From Actimicrobium sp034313845 (lineage in GTDB: Bacteria; Pseudomonadota; Gammaproteobacteria; Burkholderiales; Burkholderiaceae_D): 64,000 bases of DNA. The position numbers were made by a program, and so were the translations under genes. Under the pieces are notes generated by a model that was not told the origin of the DNA, ran no database searches, and was given only the letters and a program-made list of their open reading frames with translations. Where the stretch lies: assembly GCF_034313845.1 (NCBI RefSeq), contig NZ_JAVIWN010000003.1; one strand, written 5' to 3'. Below are positions 18,068 through 27,657 of this stretch, one piece after another; positions within the stretch are counted from its first letter, which is position 1; each line of letters starts with the position of its first letter.

Positions 18068-21000
18068 ATGAACGCTCCGGCGCAAATTCAATCCCTCATC
18101 GCAGACAGCGGCCATGCTGCCGCGTCACGACTGCGTGAAATTCCGTACAACTACACCTCGTTTTCCGACCGCGAGATTGTCATCCGCCTGCTCGGTGAAG
18201 ATGCGTGGAACTTGCTCGACGAATTGCGCGGTGCCCGCCAGACCGGCCGTTCGGCCCGCATGCTCTACGAGGTGCTAGGCGATATCTGGGTCGTACGGCG
18301 CAATCCCTATTTGCAAGACGACCTGCTCGACAATCCGAAGCGCCGTCAGGCGCTGGTCGATGCACTGAACCATCGTCTGGGCGAAGTCGACAAGCGTCGC
18401 ATCACCACCGATCTGGCGGAAGCGGGCGATGCGGTCGCAACGCGCCGCAGTGCCAATGTCGAAGCGCTGCTGCGCGCGGCGCGCAAGGCGGTCGCGGATT
18501 TTGGCGAAGAATTCAAGCGCACCTATGATTTGCGCAAGCGCACCAACAAGGTTTTGTCGCGTTACACCCAAAAAGACAACATCAAGTTCGATGGCCTGTC
18601 ACGCGTCTCGCATGTCACCGATGCGACCGACTGGCGCGTCGAATACCCGTTTGTTGTCCTCACGCCAGACTCCGAAAATGAAATGGCCGGTCTGGTCAAA
18701 GGCTGCATCGAACTCGGACTGACCATCATTCCACGCGGCGGCGGCACCGGTTACACCGGCGGTGCGATTCCGCTGACGCCGATGTCGGCCGTCATCAATA
18801 CCGAAAAACTCGAACAGCTCGGTGCCGTCGAAATGACGCGCCTGCCGGGTGTCGAGCGCGATTACGCGACGATTTATTCCGGCGCTGGCGTGGTTACCAA
18901 GCGCGTTTCTGATGCGGCCGAAAAAGCCGGCTTCGTGTTCGCCGTCGACCCGACCTCGGCCGAAGCTTCCTGCATTGGCGGCAACGTCGCCATGAATGCC
19001 GGCGGCAAAAAAGCCGTGCTGTGGGGTACCGCACTCGACAACCTCGCCAGCTGGAAAATGGTCGATCCGAATGGCGACTGGCTCGAAGTCACCCGCATCG
19101 GCCACAACCTGAGCAAGATCCACGATGCGCCGATGGCGACCTTCGAGCTGGTCTGGACCCATCCGGCCGAACACGGTGTCGTCACTGCGCCATTCAAGAC
19201 CGAGACGCTGAACATCCCCGGCCGCTCATTCCGCAAGGAAGGTCTCGGCAAGGACGTCACCGATAAATTCCTGTCCGGCCTGCCGGGTATCCAGAAAGAA
19301 GGCTGCGACGGGTTGATTACGTCGGCCCGCTGGATCCTGCACAAGATGCCCAAGCACACGCGCACCATCTGCCTTGAGTTTTTCGGGCAGGCGCGCGAAG
19401 CGATTCCGTCCATTGTCGAAATCAAGGACTACCTTGACGGCGAGACCCGCAAGGGCGGCGCCATCCTTGCCGGCCTCGAGCATCTCGACGAGCGCTATTT
19501 GCGTGCGGTCGGTTACGCCACCAAATCCAAGCGCGGCGTGTTGCCGAAAATGGTGCTGTTCGGCGATATCGTCGGTGACGATGATGTGGCCGTCGCGCAA
19601 GCGGCCTCCGAAGTGGTGCGCATGGCCAACAAGCATGTCGGTGAAGGCTTTGTTGCCGTCAGCCCGGAAGCGCGCAAGAAGTTCTGGCTGGACCGCGCCC
19701 GCACTGCCGCCATTGCCCGTCACACCAATGCCTTCAAGATCAATGAAGATGTCGTCATTCCATTGAACCGGATGGGCGAATACACCGACGGCATCGAGCG
19801 CATCAATATCGAGCTGTCGATCAAGAACAAGTTGCAGCTGGTCGAAGCCCTGAGCGAATTTTTCGAGAAGGGCAATCTGCCGCTGGGCAAGAGCGACGAC
19901 GGCGACGCGATTCCCCCGGCCGAAATGCTGGAAGACCGCGTCACCGAAGCGCAAGCGCTGCTCGATAAGACCCATGCGCGCTGGACCTACGTGCTGGCCA
20001 ACCTCGACCGTCCGCTGGTCGATGCCAAGGACGAGCTGGTCGCGCTGGGCTTGCAAAAATTGTCGGCGGCGTTCGATGAACGTCTGCTGCAGCAACCTGC
20101 CGCCACCGTATTCGACCTGGCGCAAGACCGTACCATCCGTATCTCCTGGAAAGCCGAAGTGCGTGCGCCGTTGCGTCTGTCGTTTAGCGGTGCGGCCTTC
20201 AAGCCCATCCTCGACGAATGCAGCGCGGTCCACAAACGCATCCTGCGCGGGCGCGTCTTCGTCGCGCTGCACATGCATGCCGGCGATGGCAACGTGCACA
20301 CCAATTTGCCGGTCAATTCCGACCACTACGAAATGCTGCAGGATGCCCACGCCGCTGTCGCGCGGATCATGATCCTGGCGCGCTCACTCGATGGCGTGAT
20401 CTCCGGCGAGCATGGCATCGGCATCACCAAGCTGGAGTTTTTGACCAACGACGAGATCAAGGATTTCCGCGCCTACAAGATGCGCGTCGATCCGGAAGGG
20501 CGCTTCAACAAGGGCAAGATGATGGACTTGCCGGGCATTGATGCCGACTTGCGCAATGCTTACACGCCGTCGTTCGGCCTGATGGGTCACGAGTCGCTGA
20601 TCATGCAGCAAAGCGATATCGGCGCGATCTCGACGAGCATCAAGGATTGCCTGCGTTGCGGCAAATGCAAACCGGTCTGCGCCACGCATGTCCCGCGCGC
20701 CAACCTGTTGTACTCGCCGCGCAATAAAATCCTCGCCACCTCGCTGCTGGTCGAAGCCTTCCTGTACGAAGAACAGACTCGGCGCGGCATCTCGATCAAG
20801 CACTGGGAAGAGTTCGAGGATGTCGCCGACCACTGCACGGTCTGCCATAAATGCCTGACGCCGTGCCCGGTCGATATCGACTTCGGCGAAGTGTCGATGA
20901 ACATGCGCAACCTGCTGCGCAAGATGAACAAGAAGTCCTTCAATGCCGGGACGACCGCGTCTATGTTCTTCCTCAATGCGACCGATCCGGCGACCATCAA

Positions 21001-22060
21001 CGCGACCCGTCAGGTCATGATCGGCTGGGGCTACAAGGCCCAGCGCCTGGGTAACGACATCCTGAAAAAGTTTGCCAAAAAGCAGACCAAGGCACCGCCA
21101 TCGACCCACGGCAAAGCGCCGATCCGCGAACAGGTCATCCACTTCATCAACAAGAAGATGCCGGGTAATTTACCGAAGAAAACCGCACGCGCCTTGCTTG
21201 ATATCGAAGACGACAAGATCGTCCCGGTGATCCGCGATCCGAAGAACACCACGGCCGATACCGAAGCGGTGTTTTATTTTCCGGGCTGCGGTTCGGAGCG
21301 GCTGTTCTCGCAAGTCGGACTGGCCACGCAAGCGATGCTATGGCATGCCGGCGTGCAAACCGTGCTGCCGCCGGGTTACCTGTGTTGCGGTTATCCGCAG
21401 CGCGGGTCGGGCGATTTCGACAAGGCCGAAAAAATCATCACCGACAACCGCGTGCTGTTCCACCGGATGGCCAACACGCTCAATTACCTCGACATCAAGA
21501 CCGTCGTGGTGTCGTGCGGCACCTGCTATGACCAGTTGCAGGGCTACGAATTCGAGAAGATTTTTCCGGGTTGCCGCATTATCGACATCCATGAATTCCT
21601 GCTCGAAAAGAACGTCAAGCTCGAAGGCGTCACCGGCACGCGCTACATGTATCACGACCCTTGCCATAGCCCGATGAAATTGCAGGACCCGCTGAAAACC
21701 GTCAACAGTCTCATCACGACGATTGACGACCAGAAGATCGAAAAGAATGATCGCTGCTGCGGCGAGTCCGGTACGCTGGCGGTGGCCCGGCCTGACATCT
21801 CGACCCAGATCCGCTTTCGCAAGGAAGAAGAAATGGTCAAGGGCGTCGACAAGGTCCGCGCCGATGGCTTCACCGGCGAGGTCAAGATACTGACCAGTTG
21901 CCCTTCTTGCCTGCAGGGTCTGTCGCGCTACGATGAAGATTCCGGCACCGATGCCGATTACATCGTCGTCGAAATGGCACGTCACATCCTCGGTCCGAAC
22001 TGGTTGCCCGAGTATGTCGCCCGGGCCAATGCGGGCGGCATCGAACGGATTCTGGTGTAG
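18068..22060 (+). CDS. DUF3683-type FAD/Fe-S oxidoreductase (D-lactate/glycolate dehydrogenase-like)
   Basis: Exceptionally long 1330-aa enzyme. Order: an N-terminal DUF3683-like domain (about 1-175), an FAD_binding_4 domain (about 190-400, with IIPRGGGTGYTGGAIPL), an FAD-oxidase C-terminal domain with HMHAGDGNVHTN and SGEHGIG, a 2x[4Fe-4S] ferredoxin domain (CLRCGKCKPVC and CTVCHKCLTPCP), and two CCG/heterodisulfide-reductase-like domains (YFPGCGSERL with CCGYP, and YHDPCHSPM with RCCGESG). It therefore fuses GlcD-, GlcF- and LutA-like parts. It likely oxidises a 2-hydroxy acid and passes electrons to the quinone pool, an inference from the domains. All cysteine motifs look intact. The HIT gene begins 2 bases after it. 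Confidence 0.9.
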   Translation: MNAPAQIQSLIADSGHAAASRLREIPYNYTSFSDREIVIRLLGEDAWNLLDELRGARQTGRSARMLYEVLGDIWVVRRNPYLQDDLLDNPKRRQALVDALNHRLGEVDKRRITTDLAEAGDAVATRRSANVEALLRAARKAVADFGEEFKRTYDLRKRTNKVLSRYTQKDNIKFDGLSRVSHVTDATDWRVEYPFVVLTPDSENEMAGLVKGCIELGLTIIPRGGGTGYTGGAIPLTPMSAVINTEKLEQLGAVEMTRLPGVERDYATIYSGAGVVTKRVSDAAEKAGFVFAVDPTSAEASCIGGNVAMNAGGKKAVLWGTALDNLASWKMVDPNGDWLEVTRIGHNLSKIHDAPMATFELVWTHPAEHGVVTAPFKTETLNIPGRSFRKEGLGKDVTDKFLSGLPGIQKEGCDGLITSARWILHKMPKHTRTICLEFFGQAREAIPSIVEIKDYLDGETRKGGAILAGLEHLDERYLRAVGYATKSKRGVLPKMVLFGDIVGDDDVAVAQAASEVVRMANKHVGEGFVAVSPEARKKFWLDRARTAAIARHTNAFKINEDVVIPLNRMGEYTDGIERINIELSIKNKLQLVEALSEFFEKGNLPLGKSDDGDAIPPAEMLEDRVTEAQALLDKTHARWTYVLANLDRPLVDAKDELVALGLQKLSAAFDERLLQQPAATVFDLAQDRTIRISWKAEVRAPLRLSFSGAAFKPILDECSAVHKRILRGRVFVALHMHAGDGNVHTNLPVNSDHYEMLQDAHAAVARIMILARSLDGVISGEHGIGITKLEFLTNDEIKDFRAYKMRVDPEGRFNKGKMMDLPGIDADLRNAYTPSFGLMGHESLIMQQSDIGAISTSIKDCLRCGKCKPVCATHVPRANLLYSPRNKILATSLLVEAFLYEEQTRRGISIKHWEEFEDVADHCTVCHKCLTPCPVDIDFGEVSMNMRNLLRKMNKKSFNAGTTASMFFLNATDPATINATRQVMIGWGYKAQRLGNDILKKFAKKQTKAPPSTHGKAPIREQVIHFINKKMPGNLPKKTARALLDIEDDKIVPVIRDPKNTTADTEAVFYFPGCGSERLFSQVGLATQAMLWHAGVQTVLPPGYLCCGYPQRGSGDFDKAEKIITDNRVLFHRMANTLNYLDIKTVVVSCGTCYDQLQGYEFEKIFPGCRIIDIHEFLLEKNVKLEGVTGTRYMYHDPCHSPMKLQDPLKTVNSLITTIDDQKIEKNDRCCGESGTLAVARPDISTQIRFRKEEEMVKGVDKVRADGFTGEVKILTSCPSCLQGLSRYDEDSGTDADYIVVEMARHILGPNWLPEYVARANAGGIERILV

Positions 22061-22062
22061 CC

Positions 22063-22497
22063 GTGACGACGACCGTGCCCGCTTGCGAATTGTGCGATAC
22101 CGATGGCGGTGAAGTCATCGTGCGCAACGACCACCTGCGCGTCGTGCTGGTCGACGACGCCCGCTATCCGGGTTTCTGCCGCGTGATCTGGAACGCGCAT
22201 GCGGCCGAATTGACGGACCTGCTGCCGGCCGATCGCAGCATGTTGATGATGACCGTCTGCAAGGTCGAAACGGTGTTGCGGCAAGTGATGACGCCGCACA
22301 AGATCAACCTCGCGGCGCTGGGCAACATGGTGCCGCATCTGCACTGGCATGTGATACCGCGCTTCATCGATGATGCGCATTTTCCGGCACCGGTCTGGGC
22401 CGAAGCGGTACGCGTACCGACGACCTCATCAATAGCCGCGCGCCGTGCGTTGTTGCCCGCGTTACGTCGCGCGCTTGTGCATGCCTTGCATGCCTGA
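22063..22497 (+). CDS. HIT family protein
   Basis: Histidine-triad nucleotide hydrolase/transferase, 144 aa. The triad motif is HLHWHVIPRF. An N-terminal CELCDTDGGE segment may bind zinc. The start is GTG, 2 bases after the preceding stop codon, so translation is coupled to the large oxidoreductase. The substrate is probably a nucleotide-linked phosphoramidate or dinucleotide, but this cannot be decided here. Confidence 0.88.
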   Translation: MTTTVPACELCDTDGGEVIVRNDHLRVVLVDDARYPGFCRVIWNAHAAELTDLLPADRSMLMMTVCKVETVLRQVMTPHKINLAALGNMVPHLHWHVIPRFIDDAHFPAPVWAEAVRVPTTSSIAARRALLPALRRALVHALHA

Positions 22498-22525
22498 CCT
22501 TTAACTTTTTCCGGATAACTTATTC

Positions 22526-22957
22526 ATGACAGGCTCCAAGCAATCCCCACCAAAAGTCAGCCCGACCGGACTGACCGTGCACCGCAAGTCCCGCCTGCTG
22601 GAAATCGGTTTCAACGATGGCCAGAATTTTTCCTTGCCGTTTGAATTGCTGCGCGTGTATTCGCCGTCGGCGGAAGTGCGCGGCCACGGTCCCGGCCAGG
22701 AAACGCTGCAGACTGGCAAGCGCGATATAGATATCACCGCGCTTGAGCCGATCGGCAACTATGCGGTCCAGGCGCAGTTTTCAGACTCGCACGACACCGG
22801 CATTTATTCATGGGAGTATCTGCACTGGCTGGGCGAGAACCAGCCCGCTTTGTGGGATGACTACATGGCGCGATTGCATGCTGCCGGTCATGAAGGCGAA
22901 AGCGGTCGCGACCTGGTCGCTGCCCCCAAAAAAGCCTCGGGCAAAAGTTGCGGGTAG
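22526..22957 (+). CDS. DUF971 family protein (gamma-butyrobetaine hydroxylase-like N-terminal domain)
   Basis: 143-aa protein built around the DUF971 domain (about residues 15-115). Family marks are LEIGFNDGQNFSLPFELLRVYSPSAEV and the DTGIYSWEYLHWLG segment. Such domains bind metal near Fe-S assembly proteins in some bacteria. It is 28 bases after the HIT gene and ahead of ubiE, an arrangement common in Burkholderiales. Exact role unknown. Confidence 0.88.
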   Translation: MTGSKQSPPKVSPTGLTVHRKSRLLEIGFNDGQNFSLPFELLRVYSPSAEVRGHGPGQETLQTGKRDIDITALEPIGNYAVQAQFSDSHDTGIYSWEYLHWLGENQPALWDDYMARLHAAGHEGESGRDLVAAPKKASGKSCG

Positions 22958-23033
22958 GATGGGGCTCGGTTTCATCGAGCTCACGCGGCGCACGGCCGAG
23001 CCCACTCCACGATATTTTTATTCGGATTAGTCC

Positions 23034-23768
23034 ATGACCAACACCACCCACTTCGGTTATCAAACCGTCGACGAACAAGACAAGGTCCATAAAGTCGCCG
23101 AAGTATTTCATTCGGTCGCCGCCAAGTACGATGTGATGAACGACCTGATGTCGGGCGGGCTGCATCGTCTCTGGAAGGCGTTCACGATTGCGCAGGCAGG
23201 CATCCGCCCCGGCTTCAAGGTGCTCGATATCGCCGGTGGCACGGGCGACCTCGCAAAGGCATTTGCGGCCAAGGCCGGCTCGACCGGCGAAGTCTGGTTG
23301 ACCGACATTAACGAATCGATGTTGCGGGTCGGGCGCGACCGGCTCTTGAACAACGGCTTGTCGACCCCAACATTGTTGTGTGACGCCGAGAAGTTGCCGT
23401 TTGCTGACAACTACTTTGACCGGGTCAGTGTGGCGTTTGGCTTGCGTAACATGACGCACAAGGATGCTGCCCTGACCGAAATGCACCGGGTACTCAAGCC
23501 CGGTGGAAAGCTTCTGGTACTGGAGTTTTCCAAGGTCATGCCAGCGTTGCAAAAACCGTATGACGTATATTCGTTTTCAGTGTTGCCATGGCTGGGCCAG
23601 CGGATTGCCGGCGATGCCGCCAGCTACCGCTATCTGGCCGAGTCGATCCGGATGCACCCGGATCAGGAAACGTTGAAAACGATGATGCAGGAAGCCGGTT
23701 TCGGCCGGGTCGATTACTTTAATCTCACAGCAGGTGTGGCAGCACTCCACACTGGAATCAAATTCTAG
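23034..23768 (+). CDS. ubiE: Ubiquinone/menaquinone C-methyltransferase UbiE
   Basis: SAM-dependent C-methyltransferase of ubiquinone synthesis, 244 aa. The SAM-binding motif I is VLDIAGGTGDLAKAF and the UbiE signature is YDVMNDLMSGGLHRLWK near residues 34-50. The second signature NMTHKDAALTEMHRVLKPGG is present. It is followed by the Tim44-like gene after 9 bases. Together with ubiJ and ubiB downstream it makes a ubiquinone cluster. Confidence 0.97.
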   Translation: MTNTTHFGYQTVDEQDKVHKVAEVFHSVAAKYDVMNDLMSGGLHRLWKAFTIAQAGIRPGFKVLDIAGGTGDLAKAFAAKAGSTGEVWLTDINESMLRVGRDRLLNNGLSTPTLLCDAEKLPFADNYFDRVSVAFGLRNMTHKDAALTEMHRVLKPGGKLLVLEFSKVMPALQKPYDVYSFSVLPWLGQRIAGDAASYRYLAESIRMHPDQETLKTMMQEAGFGRVDYFNLTAGVAALHTGIKF

Positions 23769-23777
23769 GGGCACCAC

Positions 23778-24707
23778 ATGAAAAAATATTTGCTGATAAT
23801 GATGCTGGCCTTCGGCGCGCTGTCGATGGTAGCAACCGAGGTCGCAGCCAAGCGCATGGGCGGTGGCGGTTCGTTTGGCCGTCAATCACAAGGCGTGAGC
23901 CGGCAAGCGCCGAGCCAGTCTTCGCAAGCGGCAAGCCAGGCGCGTCCTGCCACGCCGGCAGCAGCACCGGGCGTGACGCCGCCGAAGCCAGCCAGTCCTT
24001 GGCGCGGCATGCTGGGCGGCGCGTTGCTCGGGCTGGGTCTCGGTGCGATGCTGTCGCACTTCGGTCTGGGTGGCGCGATGGCCAGCATGATCAGTACGTT
24101 GCTGATGGTGGGCTTGCTGGCTGCTGCGGCGTTCTTCATTTACGGCATGTTCAAACGCAAGACCGATAACGGTAGCAAGCCGGGTTATGCCGGCGGCTAC
24201 GATGCTGGCAGTAACAACAACAGCAGCAGCAATTACACGCCGGAAATCGGTTCGCGCATCGAGCCTCTCTCACAACCGGCAGCACTGCAATCGGTACCGC
24301 TGGCCAGCGGTGCGGCGGCGGTACCGTTCGGCGTACCGGCTGACTTCGATGTGCCAGGTTTCCTGCGCAATGCAAAGACGTATTTCATCCGTCTGCAAGC
24401 CGCTTGGGACAAGGCTGACATCAACGACATCCGTGAATTCACGTCGTCGGAAATGTTTGCCGAACTGCGCCTGCAAATCCAGGAGCGCGGCGCGTCGGTC
24501 AATGTCACTGACGTGGTCAGGATTGATGCCGAACTGATGGGTGTTGAAACCGTTGGCGGCGATTATCTGGCCAGCGTGAAGTTCTCCGGCCTGATCAAGG
24601 AATCCGAAAATGCACCGGCCGAACCGTTCGCCGAAGCCTGGAATCTGTCGAAATCGACCACCGGCCAAGGTGGATGGGTACTGGCTGGTATCCAGCAATT
24701 GTCCTGA
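23778..24707 (+). CDS. Tim44-like domain exported/membrane protein
   Basis: 309-aa protein with an N-terminal signal peptide (MKKYLLIMMLAFGALSMVATEVAAK). A Gln/Ser/Ala/Pro-rich linker and a glycine-rich hydrophobic stretch at about residues 80-120 follow (LGGALLGLGLGAMLSHFGLGG then LLAAAAFFIYGMF). The C-terminal Tim44/MBA1-like domain covers about 190-309 (FLRNAKTYFIRLQAAWDKAD). It sits between ubiE and ubiJ, as in many Burkholderiales. The function is not established; a role in quinone or membrane protein homeostasis is only a guess from context. Confidence 0.87.
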   Translation: MKKYLLIMMLAFGALSMVATEVAAKRMGGGGSFGRQSQGVSRQAPSQSSQAASQARPATPAAAPGVTPPKPASPWRGMLGGALLGLGLGAMLSHFGLGGAMASMISTLLMVGLLAAAAFFIYGMFKRKTDNGSKPGYAGGYDAGSNNNSSSNYTPEIGSRIEPLSQPAALQSVPLASGAAAVPFGVPADFDVPGFLRNAKTYFIRLQAAWDKADINDIREFTSSEMFAELRLQIQERGASVNVTDVVRIDAELMGVETVGGDYLASVKFSGLIKESENAPAEPFAEAWNLSKSTTGQGGWVLAGIQQLS

Positions 24708-24761
24708 TTGATTAGTGTCCGGTCGGCAAAACCGCTTACCGCCCGCAAACTGCTAAACTCG

Positions 24762-24796
24762 AACCGCCCGTGTATGGTCACTGGCGGTTTTTTTTA
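24762..24796 (+). terminator. Intrinsic terminator before ubiJ
   Basis: AACCGCC (24762-24768) pairs with GGCGGTT (24783-24789) and is followed by a run of T. It separates the Tim44-like gene from ubiJ, and shows that an apparent upstream extension of the ubiJ frame lies inside the hairpin and is not coding. Confidence 0.8.
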
Positions 24797-24802
24797 TTGA
24801 CG

Positions 24803-25393
24803 ATGACACTCTCTCCACTCCCCCACGTTGCACCCGCCGCCATCAATCACTTGCTGGCTTCCGAATCCTGGGCGCGTACCCGACTCATCGCGCACGCCGG
24901 CAAGGTTGCCTGCTTTGACCTTGGCTTGTTCGCGCTGGCCTTGCAGATCGAACCGGATGGCTATGTCAGCGCCGCCGCCGAAGGCGCTGTCGCCAGCGTG
25001 ACGATCCGTATCAAGCCCGCGGACTTGCCACTGATTCTGGCTAACCGGACACGGGCTTTTTCGTTTGTCAGCATCGACGGTGACGCCGATCTGGCCAACA
25101 CGATTTCGCAACTGAGCCAGTCGCTGCGCTGGGAGGCCGAGGCCGACCTGAGTCGACTTGTTGGCGATGTCGCCGCGGTAAGGCTGGTCGCCGGCGCGAA
25201 GTCGCTGGTGCAGACCATAACCAGCACCCAACAAAAACTGGCCGAAACCACTGCCGAATATTTTCTGGAAGAGAACCCGATGTTGATGCGCCCGCAAGCG
25301 GTACGAGAATTTGCCACCGACGTGGCGCGCCTGCGCGACGACGTCGAACGCATGGCCAAACGCATCGCGCGCCTGAAAGGGCGGGCGCAATGA
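24803..25393 (+). CDS. ubiJ: Ubiquinone biosynthesis accessory factor UbiJ (SCP2 domain)
   Basis: 196-aa SCP2-fold lipid-binding accessory protein needed for the aerobic ubiquinone biosynthetic complex. Met at 24803 (MTLSPLPHVAPAAINH) is chosen because the extension to 24770 runs through a terminator. The SCP2 domain covers about residues 15-110. A C-terminal helical/coiled-coil part ends VARLRDDVERMAKRIARLKG. Its last 4 bases overlap the ubiB start (ATGA). Confidence 0.92.
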   Translation: MTLSPLPHVAPAAINHLLASESWARTRLIAHAGKVACFDLGLFALALQIEPDGYVSAAAEGAVASVTIRIKPADLPLILANRTRAFSFVSIDGDADLANTISQLSQSLRWEAEADLSRLVGDVAAVRLVAGAKSLVQTITSTQQKLAETTAEYFLEENPMLMRPQAVREFATDVARLRDDVERMAKRIARLKGRAQ

Positions 25394-26970
25394 GTTTATT
25401 GAGCTTCAAGTTCCTGCGGGTTCTCAAAATTGCCCGGGTCGCCATCAAGTACGGACTCGACGATATCGCGATGTCGGGGCTGAAAATCCCGCGCACCGCC
25501 AAGCTGATTGACACCCTGATTTTCTGGCGTGACATCTCGGCACCGCGCGGCGAACGGCTGCGTCGTGCACTCGAAGAACTCGGTCCGATCTTCGTCAAGT
25601 TCGGCCAGGTGCTGTCGACCCGGCGCGACCTGATGCCGGCCGATATCGCCGAAGAACTGACCAGCCTGCAAGACCGCGTCCCGCCATTCGATTCCGAGCT
25701 GGCGATTGCGCAAATCACCAAGTCACTCGGGGCCCATCCGTCGGAACTGTTCGCCAGTTTCGACCGGGTTCCGGTGGCTTCGGCCTCGATCGCGCAAGTG
25801 CACTTTGCGGTGCTCAAGGATGGCCGCGAAGTCGCGGTCAAGGTGCTGCGTCCGGGCATGAAAAAATCGATTGATGAAGATGTCGCGCTGATGCATGTGG
25901 CGGCCGGTCTGGTCGAACGCTTGTGGGCCGATGCCAAGCGACTCAAGCCGCGTGAAGTCGTCGGCGAGTTCGACAAATACCTGCACGATGAACTGGACCT
26001 GATGCGCGAAGCAGCCAATGGCAGTCAGTTGCGTCGCAATTTCGCCGACTCGACCCTGCTGATGGTGCCGGAGATGATGTGGGATTACTGCTCGTCGGCG
26101 GTGATCGTGATGGAGCGCATGAAAGGGGTGCCGATCTCGCGCATCGACAAGCTGCTGGCCGCCGGTGTCGACATGAAAAAGCTCTCCAGTGATGGCGTCG
26201 AAATCTTTTTTACGCAGGTGTTTCGGGATGGCTTCTTTCACGCTGACATGCATCCGGGGAACATCCTCGTGTCCATCGAACCGGCCACGCTGGGCCGTTA
26301 CATTGCGCTCGATTTCGGTATCGTCGGTACCCTCAATGACTTCGACAAGGACTACCTGTCGCAAAATTTCCTGGCGTTTTTCCGGCGTGATTACAAGCGC
26401 GTCGCCGAAGCGCATATCGAATCCGGCTGGGCACCGAAAGAAACCCGTGTCGATGAACTCGAATCGGCGGTGCGTGCCTGTTGCGAACCGATCTTCGACC
26501 GGCCATTGAAAGACATCTCGTTCGGCCAGATTCTGTTGCGCCTGTTCCAGACCTCGCGTCGCTTCAATGTCGAAGTGCAGCCGCAACTGGTGCTGCTGCA
26601 AAAGACCTTGCTCAATATCGAAGGGCTGGGCCGTCAGCTTGATCCCGATCTTGACCTGTGGAAAACGGCCAAGCCTTACCTCGAACGCTGGATGACCGAG
26701 CAGATCGGCTGGCGTGGACTGGTCGAGCGTCTCAAGGCCGAAGCGCCGCATTACAACAAACTGTTGCCGCAACTGCCGCGCATGGTGCATCAGGCGCTAG
26801 CGCAGGTTGCCCAGCCCAACGAAGATAACAAGGTCTTGCTGGTGGCCTTGCTGGCCGAACAGCGTCGCACCAATCGGTTGATCAGTACCGTCGTGTATTT
26901 TTCGGCCGGGCTGATCGGTGGCGTGTTGCTGTTGCGCTTTGTCGGACGCTGGCTGCTCTGGTCGTTCTGA
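25390..26970 (+). CDS. ubiB: Ubiquinone biosynthesis regulatory protein kinase-like UbiB
   Basis: Atypical ABC1/ADCK-family kinase-like ATPase required for ubiquinone synthesis, 526 aa. The KxGQ motif is in FVKFGQVLSTRRDLMP, the family Ala-rich nucleotide loop in PVASASIAQVHFAV, and the catalytic-loop region in FFHADMHPGNILV with LDFGIVG. Two C-terminal hydrophobic segments (about 490-525) anchor it in the inner membrane. Overlaps ubiJ by 4 bases and the methyltransferase gene by 1 base. Confidence 0.96.
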   Translation: MSLLSFKFLRVLKIARVAIKYGLDDIAMSGLKIPRTAKLIDTLIFWRDISAPRGERLRRALEELGPIFVKFGQVLSTRRDLMPADIAEELTSLQDRVPPFDSELAIAQITKSLGAHPSELFASFDRVPVASASIAQVHFAVLKDGREVAVKVLRPGMKKSIDEDVALMHVAAGLVERLWADAKRLKPREVVGEFDKYLHDELDLMREAANGSQLRRNFADSTLLMVPEMMWDYCSSAVIVMERMKGVPISRIDKLLAAGVDMKKLSSDGVEIFFTQVFRDGFFHADMHPGNILVSIEPATLGRYIALDFGIVGTLNDFDKDYLSQNFLAFFRRDYKRVAEAHIESGWAPKETRVDELESAVRACCEPIFDRPLKDISFGQILLRLFQTSRRFNVEVQPQLVLLQKTLLNIEGLGRQLDPDLDLWKTAKPYLERWMTEQIGWRGLVERLKAEAPHYNKLLPQLPRMVHQALAQVAQPNEDNKVLLVALLAEQRRTNRLISTVVYFSAGLIGGVLLLRFVGRWLLWSF

Positions 26971-27572
26971 TGGCGACGCCGCATTTCACCGAACGCGATC
27001 CGCTGGCACCGGGTTTCTGGAACGAGCGTTTCGAGCAGCAATTCACGCCGTGGGATCAGGGTGGTGTACCGGCCGAACTGAGACGTTTCGTGGCGCAATC
27101 GCCGACACCATTGACGACGCTGATACCCGGTTGCGGCATGGGCTACGAAGTGCGTCATCTGGCGCAAGCTGGCTGGCCCGTGACGGCGATCGATTTTTCA
27201 CCGGCAGCCGTGGCGATGGCGCAAGCCGCACTCGGTGACTATGCCGGGCATGTGCAGCAAGCGGACTTTTTCAGTTTTGAGCCAGCGCAAACTGTGGACT
27301 TCATCTATGAGCGAGCATTCCTGTGTGCGATGCCGCGCGCGCGCTGGAGCGCGATCGTCGCGCAATGGGCGGCACTGCTGGCACCCGGTGCGCTGCTCGG
27401 AGGATTTTTCTTTTACGACGATGCGCCCAAAGGTCCGCCATTCGGGGCCGACCGTGCCGCGCTGGATGCGCTGATGCTGCCGTATTTTGTATTGATCGAG
27501 GAGGTGCCTGTCGGGGACTCGATTGCGGTATTCGCCGGCAAGGAACGCTGGCAGTTATGGCAGCGGCGCTGA
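26970..27572 (+). CDS. Thiopurine S-methyltransferase-family methyltransferase
   Basis: SAM-dependent methyltransferase of the TPMT family, 200 aa. The N-terminal FWNERFEQQFTPWDQGGVP is the family hallmark and motif I is LIPGCGMGYEVRHLAQAGW. RAFLCAMPRARW is the substrate-side region. Bacterial members methylate thiols, selenite or tellurite, and the substrate here is unknown. It is translationally coupled to ubiB (TGATGG), although a direct role in ubiquinone synthesis is not expected. Confidence 0.88.
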   Translation: MATPHFTERDPLAPGFWNERFEQQFTPWDQGGVPAELRRFVAQSPTPLTTLIPGCGMGYEVRHLAQAGWPVTAIDFSPAAVAMAQAALGDYAGHVQQADFFSFEPAQTVDFIYERAFLCAMPRARWSAIVAQWAALLAPGALLGGFFFYDDAPKGPPFGADRAALDALMLPYFVLIEEVPVGDSIAVFAGKERWQLWQRR

Positions 27573-27657
27573 AGCATTGATTTACTAACGGCAATACCAA
27601 CTTTCGCTATAATCCAGGAGCTGTTTTTCTCATCCACATTGCGCCCAAGGACCCGCC

